Shown in pieces: positions 55,577-64,000 of a DNA stretch of 64,000 bases (position 1 is its first letter; every line of letters starts with the position of its first letter). The translations under genes were made by a program, and so were the position numbers. The stretch is taken from NCBI RefSeq assembly GCF_003013475.1, contig NZ_PXZO01000007.1:37426-101425 (forward strand). Reading direction: 5' to 3'. The stretch is from Brevibacillus porteri. GTDB taxonomy: Bacteria > Bacillota > Bacilli > Brevibacillales > Brevibacillaceae. Below the pieces are notes generated by a model. It was given only the letters and a program-made list of their open reading frames with translations. It did not search any database and had not been told where the DNA came from.

Positions 55577-56893
55577 ATGCACCAAAAAACAAAAAACCGC
55601 CTTCCATCCTTCCTTCAAATACAGGAGTCCACTGGTCTGAAAATGTCGCGCCACGAGCCTTCTCATCAAAAGCCATCAGGTCGGCTGGACAATCAAGCCA
55701 AGCTGCTGCTCCTGGTCAACGCTGTATTCATTGCCGCTGGCGCCCTTTCTGGCACGTTTGTAAACGTCTATTTGTGGAAGGTAAAAAGTCAGTTTGCACC
55801 GATCGCTTGGTTTACTTTTGCCGCCCACCTCGCGGGTGCTCTTACCTTCTGGCTTGCTGGTTGGTATGTTAAGCATTTGAACAAAATGAATATCCTGCGT
55901 GCCGGAATGGCGGTTTCTGCCCTTTTTTATTTGCTCGTTCTTCTGGCGGGTCCAAAAGCTGTCTCTTATGCCGTACCGCTTGGGCTCGTTCAAGGTATGG
56001 CGAGTGGCTTTTTCTGGCTTTCTTTTAATGTGGTGTACTTCGAAATCACGAATGCCGATAACCGCGACCTTTTCAACGGTTGGGCAGGGTTGCTTGCTTC
56101 CATTGGCGGCATGCTCGCTCCATGGATATCAGGGTTGCTCATTACGCGGCTCCCGGGAAATAGCGGCTACTCCCTTATTTTCGGGATCTCGCTTGCGCTA
56201 TTTGTCGTCGGCGTGTTCATCAGCTTTTTTTTGAAAAAACGTCAATCGGAAGGGACGTATTCTTGGAGCTTTTCCTTCCGTTGCTTGCGAGAGGAGCCCG
56301 AGTGGCGCTGGGCGGCAGGCGCTTTAGCTGGTCAAGGACTGCGTGAAGGTGTATTCGGTTTTGTGATCGGTCTACTCGTCTACATTTCCACGAGAAGCGA
56401 GATGACTCTCGGCAACTACTGGTTGACTACATCTGCCGTCGGGCTTGTGAGCTACTTCTTGATCGCCAAATGGTTCGCTCCGCGCTATCGCAAGTGGGGA
56501 ATGCTCACTGGTACTGTCATCATGTGGGGGATTCTGTTCGTATTTTTTTGGCAGGTGAGCTTTACGACACTGCTTATTTTCGGGATTGCCGTGTCCATCG
56601 CTTATCCGCTGTATTCTGTACCCATGCTCTCCACGATTTTTGATCTGATTGGCACGAACGAAGAGAGCGCACGCAATCGGGTCGAGTATGTCGTGCTCCG
56701 AGAGTTCGCTCTGGACGTTGGTCGGCTGGTGGGGATTCTGATCTTTCTGCTGGTAACCTCCTTGAGCGTCTCTTCTCTTACGCTGAACTGGTTGATTCTG
56801 TGCATCGGAATCGGCCCACTCATCGCATGGGCGTGCATGACCAAGCTATTCCGTAACGTCCCTGCGACTAAAAAAGCAGACAACGAAACGTAA
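55577..56893 (+). CDS. MFS transporter
   Basis: 438 residues from the ATG at 55577 (GGAGGG five bases upstream; an in-frame ATG 66 bases further on is a weaker option). Twelve predicted helices with a loop of charged residues (about 205-240) between the halves. Family features such as GMASGFFWLSFNVVYFEI are seen, but no specific substrate motif. Efflux or metabolite transport is possible. A bidirectional terminator follows. Confidence 0.82.
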   Translation: MHQKTKNRLPSFLQIQESTGLKMSRHEPSHQKPSGRLDNQAKLLLLVNAVFIAAGALSGTFVNVYLWKVKSQFAPIAWFTFAAHLAGALTFWLAGWYVKHLNKMNILRAGMAVSALFYLLVLLAGPKAVSYAVPLGLVQGMASGFFWLSFNVVYFEITNADNRDLFNGWAGLLASIGGMLAPWISGLLITRLPGNSGYSLIFGISLALFVVGVFISFFLKKRQSEGTYSWSFSFRCLREEPEWRWAAGALAGQGLREGVFGFVIGLLVYISTRSEMTLGNYWLTTSAVGLVSYFLIAKWFAPRYRKWGMLTGTVIMWGILFVFFWQVSFTTLLIFGIAVSIAYPLYSVPMLSTIFDLIGTNEESARNRVEYVVLREFALDVGRLVGILIFLLVTSLSVSSLTLNWLILCIGIGPLIAWACMTKLFRNVPATKKADNET

Positions 56894-56904
56894 GCGTGCG
56901 CCCA

Positions 56905-56947
56905 TGACAAAACCCGCTTCGGCTGACTTGCCTAGCGGGTTTTGTCA
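56905..56947. terminator. Bidirectional terminator between MFS and ABC genes
   Basis: A 14-base perfect stem TGACAAAACCCGCT/AGCGGGTTTTGTCA, between the convergent MFS and ABC genes. Confidence 0.92.
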
Positions 56948-56952
56948 CCGAT

Positions 56953-58695
56953 TTAGGAAGACAGTCTCCAGCCACCTGTCGTTTGCTGTAGCTTCCACAG
57001 CCGCGCATACAAACCGTTTTTCTTCACAAGCTCATCATGCTGTCCCTGTTCGACGACCGTGCCATTTTCCAACACGTAGATGTTGTCAGCATTACGGATG
57101 GTTTTCAGGCGATGAGCAATGGCAATAACCGTTCTTCCCTCGATAAGCGTATCGATCGCTTTCTGAATTTGCGCCTCATTTTCGGGGTCGAGTGAGGCTG
57201 TTGCTTCATCCAAGAGAATGATCGGCGCATTTTTCAGGATCGCTCGAGCAATGGAAATGCGCTGTTTCTCGCCGCCTGATAGCGTGCTCCCCCCTTCCCC
57301 TACGAGCGTATCGTAGCCATTGGGTAGCTGCATGATGAAATCATGGCAGCACGCTTGTTTGGCCGCCTCCTCGACCTCCGCTTGTGTCGCATCCCTTTTT
57401 CCGAAGCGAATGTTGTTTGCAATCGTGTCCTGGAATAAATACACGTCCTGGAACACCATTGACACGCGGGAGAGAAGTGCCTCCGGGTCTATGTCGACAA
57501 GTGGTTGATTGCCCAGCTGAACACTGCCTTGCGACGGGTCATAAAATCTGGCAATCAGTCGCATCACGGTGCTTTTTCCACTGCCGGATGGCCCGACCAA
57601 CGCTGTAAACGAACCGACTGGCATATGCATGCTCACGTTGTTCAGGACGTTCTTTTCGATATAGCCAAAAGAGACGCCTGCAAGCTTCACGTCGTTTTCC
57701 GAAGGTGGTTGCTGCTCGCCTGTCATGATCGGCTCCGACAGCAACTGGACAATCCGCTCCCCCGCCTGTTCGTGGTAACGGAATTCTGCATAGTTGACGA
57801 GTGCAGCTGTCAACGGATCAAAGATACGTGTCCCAACCAGCAGGAACATGACAAACGTGATCAGATCTATGCTACCTGCTACGAGCAAATACACGCCGAC
57901 CATGACCATGAGTGTGAGGCCCGCCCGAATAAAAGCGATGGCGGCGAGCACAATCGGTCCCAGTAAGCCTTCGATTCGTATGCTCTGCCGCATGAATTCG
58001 CGAAAGGATTGCTCCAGCCGTACAAAGCGCTCGCCAGTCAAATTGTACGCCTTGATGACGCGAATGCCGTTCAAATATTCCTGCAAGCGATTGGCGGCGT
58101 CAATTTTGGCACGCATATGCGTCGCTCCGAGCCTGCGTTGTAGTCCAGATGTCATCAGCACCAAGAGAATCGCTATGGGAAACGCAGCAAACAAGGCCAG
58201 TGCCATGCGCCAATCCGCGAAAGAAAGGCCTACGATCGCCATGACAGGCATAATGATCGCCCCCAACATTTGCGGTACGAGATGGGAAATCCCGTGCTCC
58301 ACCATCGTAAAATCTCCCATCATCATATTGGCCAAATCCCCTGGGTCTCTTTTGTTCAAGTAACCGAGTGACAGCTTGCGAAGGTGCTCTGCGAGCTTGG
58401 TTCGCCCTTCAGCAGCCGTGCTGTAGGCGCCACGAAACTGTGTACGATACGCTGGAATTTCGCATAGAAACAAAAGGAGCAACGAGACTACCATCCATCC
58501 GCATACCCACCAGAGTCGCTCGATGTTCAATGGGGCACCCGGCTGGGCAAACGGCTCAAAAATCAAGCGGGCACCCTCCACGAGCAAGGCAAACGGCAAT
58601 ATTTGCGCAAGGTTGGCAAGTGTCGTGTACATAACGGGTTTGATCAGCGCCCCTGGTTTACCTGCTGTGATATTGTTCAGCATACTCATCTGCAT
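56953..58695 (-). CDS. ABC transporter permease/ATPase fusion, second half of a pair
   Basis: 580 residues from the ATG at 58695 (GGGGAG five bases upstream); the longer upstream frame lacks a ribosome site. Six-helix permease domain (about 15-310), then the ATPase: Walker A VGPSGSGKST, signature LSGGEKQR, Walker B IILLDEATASLD and AIAHRL. It overlaps the end of the upstream ABC gene by 38 bases, so the two form a heterodimer. DEATASLD/DEATAFAD pairing is like the siderophore-iron systems IrtAB and YbtPQ. Confidence 0.92.
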   Translation of the reverse strand: MQMSMLNNITAGKPGALIKPVMYTTLANLAQILPFALLVEGARLIFEPFAQPGAPLNIERLWWVCGWMVVSLLLLFLCEIPAYRTQFRGAYSTAAEGRTKLAEHLRKLSLGYLNKRDPGDLANMMMGDFTMVEHGISHLVPQMLGAIIMPVMAIVGLSFADWRMALALFAAFPIAILLVLMTSGLQRRLGATHMRAKIDAANRLQEYLNGIRVIKAYNLTGERFVRLEQSFREFMRQSIRIEGLLGPIVLAAIAFIRAGLTLMVMVGVYLLVAGSIDLITFVMFLLVGTRIFDPLTAALVNYAEFRYHEQAGERIVQLLSEPIMTGEQQPPSENDVKLAGVSFGYIEKNVLNNVSMHMPVGSFTALVGPSGSGKSTVMRLIARFYDPSQGSVQLGNQPLVDIDPEALLSRVSMVFQDVYLFQDTIANNIRFGKRDATQAEVEEAAKQACCHDFIMQLPNGYDTLVGEGGSTLSGGEKQRISIARAILKNAPIILLDEATASLDPENEAQIQKAIDTLIEGRTVIAIAHRLKTIRNADNIYVLENGTVVEQGQHDELVKKNGLYARLWKLQQTTGGWRLSS

Positions 58696-60523
58696 CCACA
58701 CTCCCCTTTCCTTCGCCCATTTGCCAGTCCTGCGCATCGGTGTAAGCCTTCCACATCCGGGCGTAGAGCCCATTCGCCTCTATCAATGATTGATGCCTGC
58801 CTTGTTCGATCAGTTTCCCTTTTTCCAGCACCAAAATTTGATCTGCATCCCGAATCGTTGACAGGCGATGCGCGATGACAATGACGGTTTTGCCCTTCAT
58901 CAGCTCTGCCAGCGCCAGTTGCATCTCATACTCATTTTCAGGATCAGCAAAGGCAGTCGCCTCGTCGAGGACAAGAATCGGTGCGTTTTTCAGGATCGCC
59001 CGTGCGACCGCCACACGCTGCTCTTCTCCCCCAGACAAGTAGACTCCCCCTTCCCCGATCAGGGTGTCGTAGCCTTGCGGGAGCTTTTGAATAAAATCAT
59101 GGCATTGGGCTGCCTTCGCCGCTGCATAGACCGCTTCTGGCGTTGCGTCTGGCAATCCAATCGCAATGTTGTTGTAAACCGTGTCGTAAAACAAAAACGT
59201 ATCCTGAAAGACGAATGCTACGGTGTTCATCAAATCTATGCTCGACACCTCCCGAACATCTACCTGGCCAATGCGTATCGCTCCCTCCGAAACATCCCAA
59301 AATCTTGGAATGAGATTCGCTACCGTAGATTTCCCTGCACCAGACGGTCCGACCAGAGCTGTCACCTGCCCGTGCTTCGCCAAAAAAGAGATGCGAGATA
59401 GTGTTTCTCCTCCTGTTCTTCCCTCTGCTGCATAAGAAAAAGAGACGTTTTCAAATGCGACATCAAAGCTCTGTGGACGCTGGGAGCTAAGCGGTTCGGT
59501 AACGGGTTGCTCTGCCAAAATTCGATCCATGCGCTCCACCCCCTCGCCAATGTCACGCAGGGTAGAGGTCAAAAACAAGAGCTTAAACATCGGTGCAGAT
59601 ACACCTGGCGCCATTACGAGAAAAAAGAGCAGAACAGACGCAAACGCAACATTTTGCGGGTCTTTACTCAGCATGAACACCCCTACCGGGAGAATGAAGA
59701 CCGCAAATGAACTCAAAATCACCTTGAACACCAAGAATCCGTTTTGAAAATCATCCGTATGCTTGACGCAATAGTCCCGATAGGTGATCATATCCGCATA
59801 AAAGCGCTGGAAGGAATGAACCGTCTGCCCAAATACCTTGATCGCCGGCATTCCACGTACATACTGGACGGCAGATCCATTCATCCGTTCTAGCGAATCG
59901 TAGTACCTCTTGATATTTTCTTTTGTTTTCGTCCCGGAAAACGTAATGATCTGCACAATCAATCCCAGTATGATCGGCACGACGCAGGCCAGCGCCAGCC
60001 AGACGTTCAAGTAAAACATCACGCCAATCATGAGCACCGTTGTCACGACTACATGCACCAAATCCGGAAGCTGATGCGCGACAAACGTCTCGACCTTTTC
60101 CACATTTTGCTCCAATGTTTTTTTGACTGCACCGGTAGACGTCCCGTTGAGCCAGCCAAGCGGCAAACGGCCGATATGCGCAGCCAATTTGACTCGCATT
60201 CCGTACAAAATGCGAAACGCAGCGATATGAGACACCATCCCGCCTGCATACATCATGACCAGACTTCCCACGAGTCCCAAAAGCGCAATAACTCCCCACC
60301 GAATCATGTACGCCCCGTCCGCCATTGCGGGAGACGCTGCATGCATTAACAGTTCGCGTAAAATAAAGTAGACCGATGCATAAGGCACCAGCATGCATAT
60401 TGCGCTCAAGGAAGACAATATCGCCGAGACGACGAGCAAGCCGCGCTTCTCATCCGCAATCTCCAGCAAGCGACGCACGCCTTTTTTGGGCTGCATTCCC
60501 TCTTTGCTCTCCATTGTCGTCAT
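58658..60523 (-). CDS. ABC transporter permease/ATPase fusion, first half of a pair
   Basis: 621 residues from the ATG at 60523 (GAGGAG seven bases upstream). Permease domain (about 30-330), then Walker A VGPSGAGKST, signature LSGGEEQR (Glu in place of the usual Lys/Gln), and Walker B LVLDEATAFADPENE. The DEATAFADPENE form is typical of YbtQ/IrtB-like transporters that import iron-siderophore complexes with an exporter fold. The C-terminal tail (about 600-621) is hydrophilic. The pair stands alone, without siderophore or binding-protein genes in the window. Confidence 0.92.
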   Translation of the reverse strand: MTTMESKEGMQPKKGVRRLLEIADEKRGLLVVSAILSSLSAICMLVPYASVYFILRELLMHAASPAMADGAYMIRWGVIALLGLVGSLVMMYAGGMVSHIAAFRILYGMRVKLAAHIGRLPLGWLNGTSTGAVKKTLEQNVEKVETFVAHQLPDLVHVVVTTVLMIGVMFYLNVWLALACVVPIILGLIVQIITFSGTKTKENIKRYYDSLERMNGSAVQYVRGMPAIKVFGQTVHSFQRFYADMITYRDYCVKHTDDFQNGFLVFKVILSSFAVFILPVGVFMLSKDPQNVAFASVLLFFLVMAPGVSAPMFKLLFLTSTLRDIGEGVERMDRILAEQPVTEPLSSQRPQSFDVAFENVSFSYAAEGRTGGETLSRISFLAKHGQVTALVGPSGAGKSTVANLIPRFWDVSEGAIRIGQVDVREVSSIDLMNTVAFVFQDTFLFYDTVYNNIAIGLPDATPEAVYAAAKAAQCHDFIQKLPQGYDTLIGEGGVYLSGGEEQRVAVARAILKNAPILVLDEATAFADPENEYEMQLALAELMKGKTVIVIAHRLSTIRDADQILVLEKGKLIEQGRHQSLIEANGLYARMWKAYTDAQDWQMGEGKGSVDADEYAEQYHSR

Positions 60524-60753
60524 TCCTGTTCTCCTCTCTCCTGCTTGCTTCTTTTGTCCTATCCCTTATCATAATGTGACCTTCTGCCCTCTACCGCCGA
60601 TTGCCGGATAGATCTTACCCCTAGCCGGAGCATTCTTTTATTTGGGAACAACAACACGGTCATAACCGTTTTGTTTGACCGCAAGCGGTTGCATCCAGCT
60701 TTATGAAAAACGTCGAGATGTTTCGATCCCCCGATGAGAGGGGACGTTTTTCA

Positions 60754-60800
60754 CACAAAAAAACCTTTCCCACTTGGAGGCTAGCTCCCACGGAAAGGTT
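60754..60800 (-). terminator. Terminator of the 93-residue gene
   Basis: AACCTTTCC/GGAAAGGTT hairpin with a 21-base loop; the plus-strand left side is a run of A, so it acts on the minus strand. A second hairpin (TCCCC/GGGGA inside AAAACGTC..GACGTTTTT-like flanks) lies next to it at 60705-60751. Confidence 0.8.
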
Positions 60801-60816
60801 GCGTTGGTTTTTTCGA

Positions 60817-61098
60817 TTATGGTTGGACTACTTTTTCTTTCGCTTTCGTTACGATGTGGTGACCGAGCGGCAAGCCGCGCTGCTCCAGCTCATCAGCTGT
60901 CACAATATGGAGCGTCTCACTTTTACACGGCATGGGCATCAAGCCGCCCAATGGACTCATCACTCTTCCGATCGTGTCTGTCTCAATGAGCACGTACAGG
61001 CCTTTTTCCTCCAATTGTTGCATGAATTCTCCCCAACGCTTGGAAGTAATTTGATCGGCGTGCTTGGTGAATATGACACCCATTTCTTGTGCTAGCAT
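60817..61098 (-). CDS. Hypothetical protein of 93 residues
   Basis: From the ATG at 61098 (AAGGAG seven bases upstream). Soluble alpha/beta protein, starting MLAQEMGVIFTKHADQITSKRW; one Cys (about 58) and three His. No signal peptide or membrane segment. I do not recognise the family. It has its own terminator and no operon partner. Confidence 0.7.
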   Translation of the reverse strand: MLAQEMGVIFTKHADQITSKRWGEFMQQLEEKGLYVLIETDTIGRVMSPLGGLMPMPCKSETLHIVTADELEQRGLPLGHHIVTKAKEKVVQP

Positions 61099-61730
61099 GT
61101 TAAATCTCCTTTGTTCTATCCGTCAAATATATGCTTCAAAAGATAATCTAACAATACAGGGAAACCTCTCTTCTGGCAAAATCCGTGTAAGCCAAAAAAA
61201 CACGAAAAACGGTTGTTTTTGACCGCTTTTCGTTTCAGGAATCTCGCATCTTCTTCGCACACACCGTTTCATCGCGGCACGCTGTTTTTTGCAGCTTGCT
61301 TTTGAAAAAGAGACCTATTTTTGTCTATTTACTGTGTTATTCTTGTGCACTCCCCATCATGTACCTATTTTCCTTTATTCAGAAATTCGTTGCCAGCTTC
61401 ACATGCAGCAGTCGGGCAAAAGGAACCCAGTGGACCTCAGAGCCTGCCCGAAGCTTGAGGCCTCGCGCTACTTAGTCAATATGGATGAGCTGGGCGGATA
61501 GGCGCCCCGCATTGCCTCCGTAACGAATTTGGTCATTATTCAGTTGATTTACTTCGAACCTATACAAAACATTAACCAGAAATGGTAGTAGCATTTTTTT
61601 GCATTCCAATTATTCTCATTGCATCACGAACATACATTCGGTATATAATAAGAATATACGTTCGCATCCGTGGCGTGTATGGACTTTGCAGTACATCTAC
61701 GAATCACCAACTTTACAGGAGTGAAATGCC
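61099..61730. other. Long intergenic region before the uvrX-like gene
   Basis: About 630 bases without a supported gene. Contains a short AAACGGT/ACCG hairpin with T-run near 61207-61231, a GC-richer patch at 61390-61520 that reads like a decayed coding remnant (no recognisable product), and the SOS promoter of the next gene at 61618-61664. The change to AT-rich composition suggests the left edge of an acquired segment. Confidence 0.5.
61627..61664 (+). promoter_or_regulatory. LexA/DinR boxes flanking the uvrX promoter
   Basis: CGAACATACATTCG (61627-61640) differs by one base from the Bacillus LexA box CGAAC-N4-GTTCG, and AGAATATACGTTCG (61651-61664) has an intact right half. The -10 TATAAT (61644-61649) lies between them. 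This geometry would block the promoter until the SOS response. Confidence 0.8.
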
Positions 61731-62993
61731 GTGCCTCAAGAGCGAACCATTATGTTAGTTGACGGACAATCATTCTATGCTTCGATTGAAAAAGCGGCCC
61801 GGCCAGACTTGAAAGATAAGCCAGTCGCTGTAGCTGATCCCTCTAGAAGATCTGGTATCATTCTGGCTGCTTGCCCCGTCGCCAAATCACGCGGTGTAAC
61901 AACGGCCGAAAGAGTCGGCGAGGCGCTTGCGAAATGTTCCGATTTGGTCGTAATACGCCCCCGAATGCAAACATATATCACCGTATCCTTGCTTCTTACC
62001 GAGATCTTCGAGTCATTTACGGACCAGGTCGAACCTTATTCCATCGATGAACAGTTTCTTGATGTTACAGGTTCTATCAGTTATTTCGGGGCTCCGGAAG
62101 AGATTGCTCACCAGATCCAGACACACGTTCTGTTATCAACAGGAGTTTGGACGCGGTGCGGAATTGGACCAACGAAAGTGTTGGCGAAAATGGCTACTGA
62201 TAATTTTGCTAAAAAAATGCCCGAAGGTATCTTTAAACTCGGTTTCGACAATTTAGAATCTGTATTATGGCCGTTACCGGTACATCAAATGTTTATGGTT
62301 GCCTCTCGAATGGCTCGTCATTTTACACGTATGGGTCTTTACACGATTGGCGACATTGCGCGTCTGGAACTGAGTGATTTTAAAAAGCGTATGCGAAAAG
62401 AGATGGGCAAGCAAAGTGATATACAGGCGGAATATTATTGGCAGACAGCACGTGGAATAGACCCTAGCCCTGTCGTGGCAAGTATTCGTAATAAATTAAA
62501 ATCGGTTAGTCACGGCAAGGCGCTCAGAAGCAGCCTTTATCGGAAGATTGAAGATATCGAGGTCATACTGCTGGAATTGGTGGTGGAGGTCTGTCGTCGC
62601 AGCAGGAGACTGGGTTACATCGGGCGAGTTGTGTCCGTCGGAGCAACGGAAACAGATGGTCAACATTCGATATTGTCGTTTAATAGACAGGTAACACTTC
62701 CACAACCTACATCCCTTTCACATGAAGTCGCATCAGCAGCTCTCGGAATTTTCCATAAACATTGGAGCGGTATGCCCGTTAACCACCTATCTGTTGCATT
62801 GACTGAGTTGACAGACGATAACGTCATTCAGCTTACTTTTTTCGACGACCGGATCAAAGCGTACAGCCTGGAGAGAGCGACTGATGAAATTAAGGATAGA
62901 TACGGCAGCGCCGCTATTATGAGGGCATCATCATTATTACAGTCCGGAGTAGCCCGTGAGAGGGCAGAACAGATTGGAGGCCATTACAAATGA
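61731..62993 (+). CDS. uvrX: UvrX/YqjW-like Y-family DNA polymerase
   Basis: 420 residues from a GTG at 61731 (AGGAG nine bases upstream). Y-family motifs: LVDGQSFYASIEKA (catalytic Asp in the DxxxFY type), PYSIDEQFLDVT with the SIDE pair (YSIDEQFLD), and CGIGPTKVLAK. The thumb and little-finger parts follow. This translesion polymerase bypasses damaged bases. It has LexA boxes in its promoter and a small partner gene overlapping its end, like uvrX-yolB/yolD of phage SPbeta and yqjW-yqjX. Likely mobile-element derived. Confidence 0.93.
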   Translation: MPQERTIMLVDGQSFYASIEKAARPDLKDKPVAVADPSRRSGIILAACPVAKSRGVTTAERVGEALAKCSDLVVIRPRMQTYITVSLLLTEIFESFTDQVEPYSIDEQFLDVTGSISYFGAPEEIAHQIQTHVLLSTGVWTRCGIGPTKVLAKMATDNFAKKMPEGIFKLGFDNLESVLWPLPVHQMFMVASRMARHFTRMGLYTIGDIARLELSDFKKRMRKEMGKQSDIQAEYYWQTARGIDPSPVVASIRNKLKSVSHGKALRSSLYRKIEDIEVILLELVVEVCRRSRRLGYIGRVVSVGATETDGQHSILSFNRQVTLPQPTSLSHEVASAALGIFHKHWSGMPVNHLSVALTELTDDNVIQLTFFDDRIKAYSLERATDEIKDRYGSAAIMRASSLLQSGVARERAEQIGGHYK

Positions 62994-63466
62994 GCAAACT
63001 GGACGGTAATGAACGGTGGAAGTCCAAAATGCTGCTTACTGAGCATCAAGAACAATACGAAAATCGTCACGACGCAAAGAACTCCCGTAAACGACCTACA
63101 GAAGATGAGTTCAAAATGATCCGAGACTGCATCTTGCTTCCTCACATGTTAAGCATGGTGCAAAAGAGCATCGAAGACATAGAGAACCATTCCAACCTTC
63201 TAAAGCAGCTTTATTTGACAGCAGGCCGAGCACTAATGAGCCAAATAAGTGCAGATTTGTACAGTCTGCGCCGCGAATTGTCGAAGCGTAATATTAAAAT
63301 AATGAGTGATGAACAAGCAGATATGGTAATGTATCACCGTTTTATTTGTAGAGGATACGAGGATCGCTTTGGAATGGTCCGGGATGTTATGCGTTCGGAA
63401 ATCAGTATTCGCCTGTCAATGTATATCAAAGAATTAGTTGGTCGAATGGGTGCAAACGACTATTAA
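62990..63466 (+). CDS. YolD/YqjX-like partner of the UvrX polymerase
   Basis: 158 residues, starting at the ATG at 62990, whose ATGA overlaps the uvrX stop. The N-terminus MSKLDGNERWKSKMLLTEHQEQY matches the YolD-like start that follows Y-family polymerases in Bacillus. The remaining helical part is longer than usual and unlike the YolD proteins I know. Soluble and basic. It probably acts with UvrX, possibly linking it to the clamp; inferred from its position. Confidence 0.75.
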   Translation: MSKLDGNERWKSKMLLTEHQEQYENRHDAKNSRKRPTEDEFKMIRDCILLPHMLSMVQKSIEDIENHSNLLKQLYLTAGRALMSQISADLYSLRRELSKRNIKIMSDEQADMVMYHRFICRGYEDRFGMVRDVMRSEISIRLSMYIKELVGRMGANDY

Positions 63467-63643
63467 ACCTTGCATATCCGAATTTAGCGTCATTAAGTTG
63501 ACGATTTTGTTGTTGTTCCCATTATCATGGTTTTCTTCGTTTTTATCGGAGTGGATTGGGACATCAATGTAACGGCTTTACGTAGTGCTAGAGCGGTCTA
63601 CCGGAAGCGGACGGTCTTGCCCATTCCCTTGATAAATTTAACA

Positions 63644-63670
63644 GAAAAAAGCCGACAACTCGGGCCGGCT
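63644..63670 (-). terminator. Terminator of the Cys/His gene at the right edge
   Basis: AGCCG/CGGCT stem; on the minus strand it is followed by a run of six T. It lies nine bases after the second stop of the interrupted gene, which suggests that the downstream part of that gene is really part of the transcript. Confidence 0.72.
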
Positions 63671-63678
63671 TAAATGGT

Positions 63679-64000
63679 TCAAATTAACTCTGGTCGGCAA
63701 ACATTACCGTCTTTCGGATGACAGCAGACCTGCCCCCCAGAAAGTAACAGGCTCACACAATCTGAGCAGATGACCAGCCGACAGGTATTGCAGGATCGTC
63801 ATCTTCTTTCAGGGACATGTGGACAAATACTTCTAAGGTGTTGCAGCTGTTGCCAGGCAGCCGCATAGGCTTTGTATAGCTGTGCTGCCTCCTCCGTTCT
63901 ACCAGCCTTATTAGCCTCGAGATACTTGTTATATAATTCCTTCACTTGCCTGTCGACTTCCGCTACTTTGTCGCAGCCAGGACCGGGGGATGAGGTCACC
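63679..64000 (-). pseudogene. Cys/His zinc-motif gene with in-frame TGA
   Basis: One frame runs from the right edge to 63799 and, in the same frame after a TGA, on to 63679. The first part (about 66 residues visible) is helical (VKELYNKYLEANKAGRTEEA, AAQLYKAYAAAWQQL) and ends CPHVPERR. After the TGA, 39 codons read RSCNTCRLVICSDC and later QVCCHPKDGNVC, a Cys-rich zinc-binding segment. The CPH and CxxC motifs would form one site across the TGA. It is a nonsense pseudogene or is read through. The 5' end may lie beyond the window. Confidence 0.6.

Noticed and set aside
61390..61501. Possible transposase remnant in the gap before uvrX
   Set aside because: The translation matches no transposase motif that I know and no terminal repeats were seen.
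63522..63671. About 49-codon plus-strand frame opposite the terminator near the right edge
   Set aside because: No ribosome site, and it runs through the minus-strand terminator.

Overview
The window looks like chromosomal DNA of an endospore-forming Firmicute of the Paenibacillaceae, most like Brevibacillus. The reasons are the ylbH-coaD-ylbJ-ylbK-ylbL-yceD synteny block, many sporulation and germination genes (ylbJ, a GerA-type operon, cotS/cotSA-like genes, pdaA, a SpoIIM-family protein), purine-rich Shine-Dalgarno sites with frequent GTG/TTG starts, and a moderate GC content. No rRNA, tRNA, CRISPR array or complete insertion sequence was seen.

Layout: 1-4.6 kb is the ylb/coaD/rsmD block. 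5-17 kb carries a dispersed non-homologous end-joining set (ku at 5.35 kb, a stand-alone LigD-type ligase at 10.5 kb, a stand-alone LigD-type polymerase at 15.9 kb). Between these lie a CDF metal exporter, a TPP-riboswitch-controlled thiC and a four-gene germinant-receptor operon in the order A-C-small protein-B. 17-25 kb has lgt, a Pit/DUF47 phosphate pair, a GGDEF protein, a type III polyketide synthase/methyltransferase pair and an M29 aminopeptidase. 24-33 kb is envelope and secretion: a repeat-rich secreted protein, MarR, signal peptidase I, a VanY-like carboxypeptidase, gamma-glutamyltransferase, a phosphodiester glycosidase-like protein and an RDD protein. 33-39 kb is a MoxR/DUF58/DUF4350/DUF4129 operon facing a SpoIIM-family gene. 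39-48 kb has a heptad-repeat basic protein, spore-coat CotSA/CotS-like genes, a SWIM/SNF2 helicase, an acidic repeat protein and pdaA. 48-61 kb is metabolic and transport (aspA, EamA exporter with divergent LysR, amidohydrolase, MFS, a paired ABC system). From about 61.1 kb to the end the content changes to an accessory-looking segment: an SOS-controlled UvrX-like Y-family polymerase with a small partner, then a zinc-motif gene interrupted by an in-frame TGA.

How the genes fit together: several modules point to spore biology. The receptor operon has a very good sigma-G type promoter that overlaps the start of the divergent NHEJ polymerase, and Ku/LigD repair is known to act in Bacillus spores. 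The most noteworthy items are the split NHEJ genes, the unusual germination operon, the TGA-interrupted Cys/His gene at the right edge, and two very regular repeat proteins. All calls come from reading the sequence without database searches.
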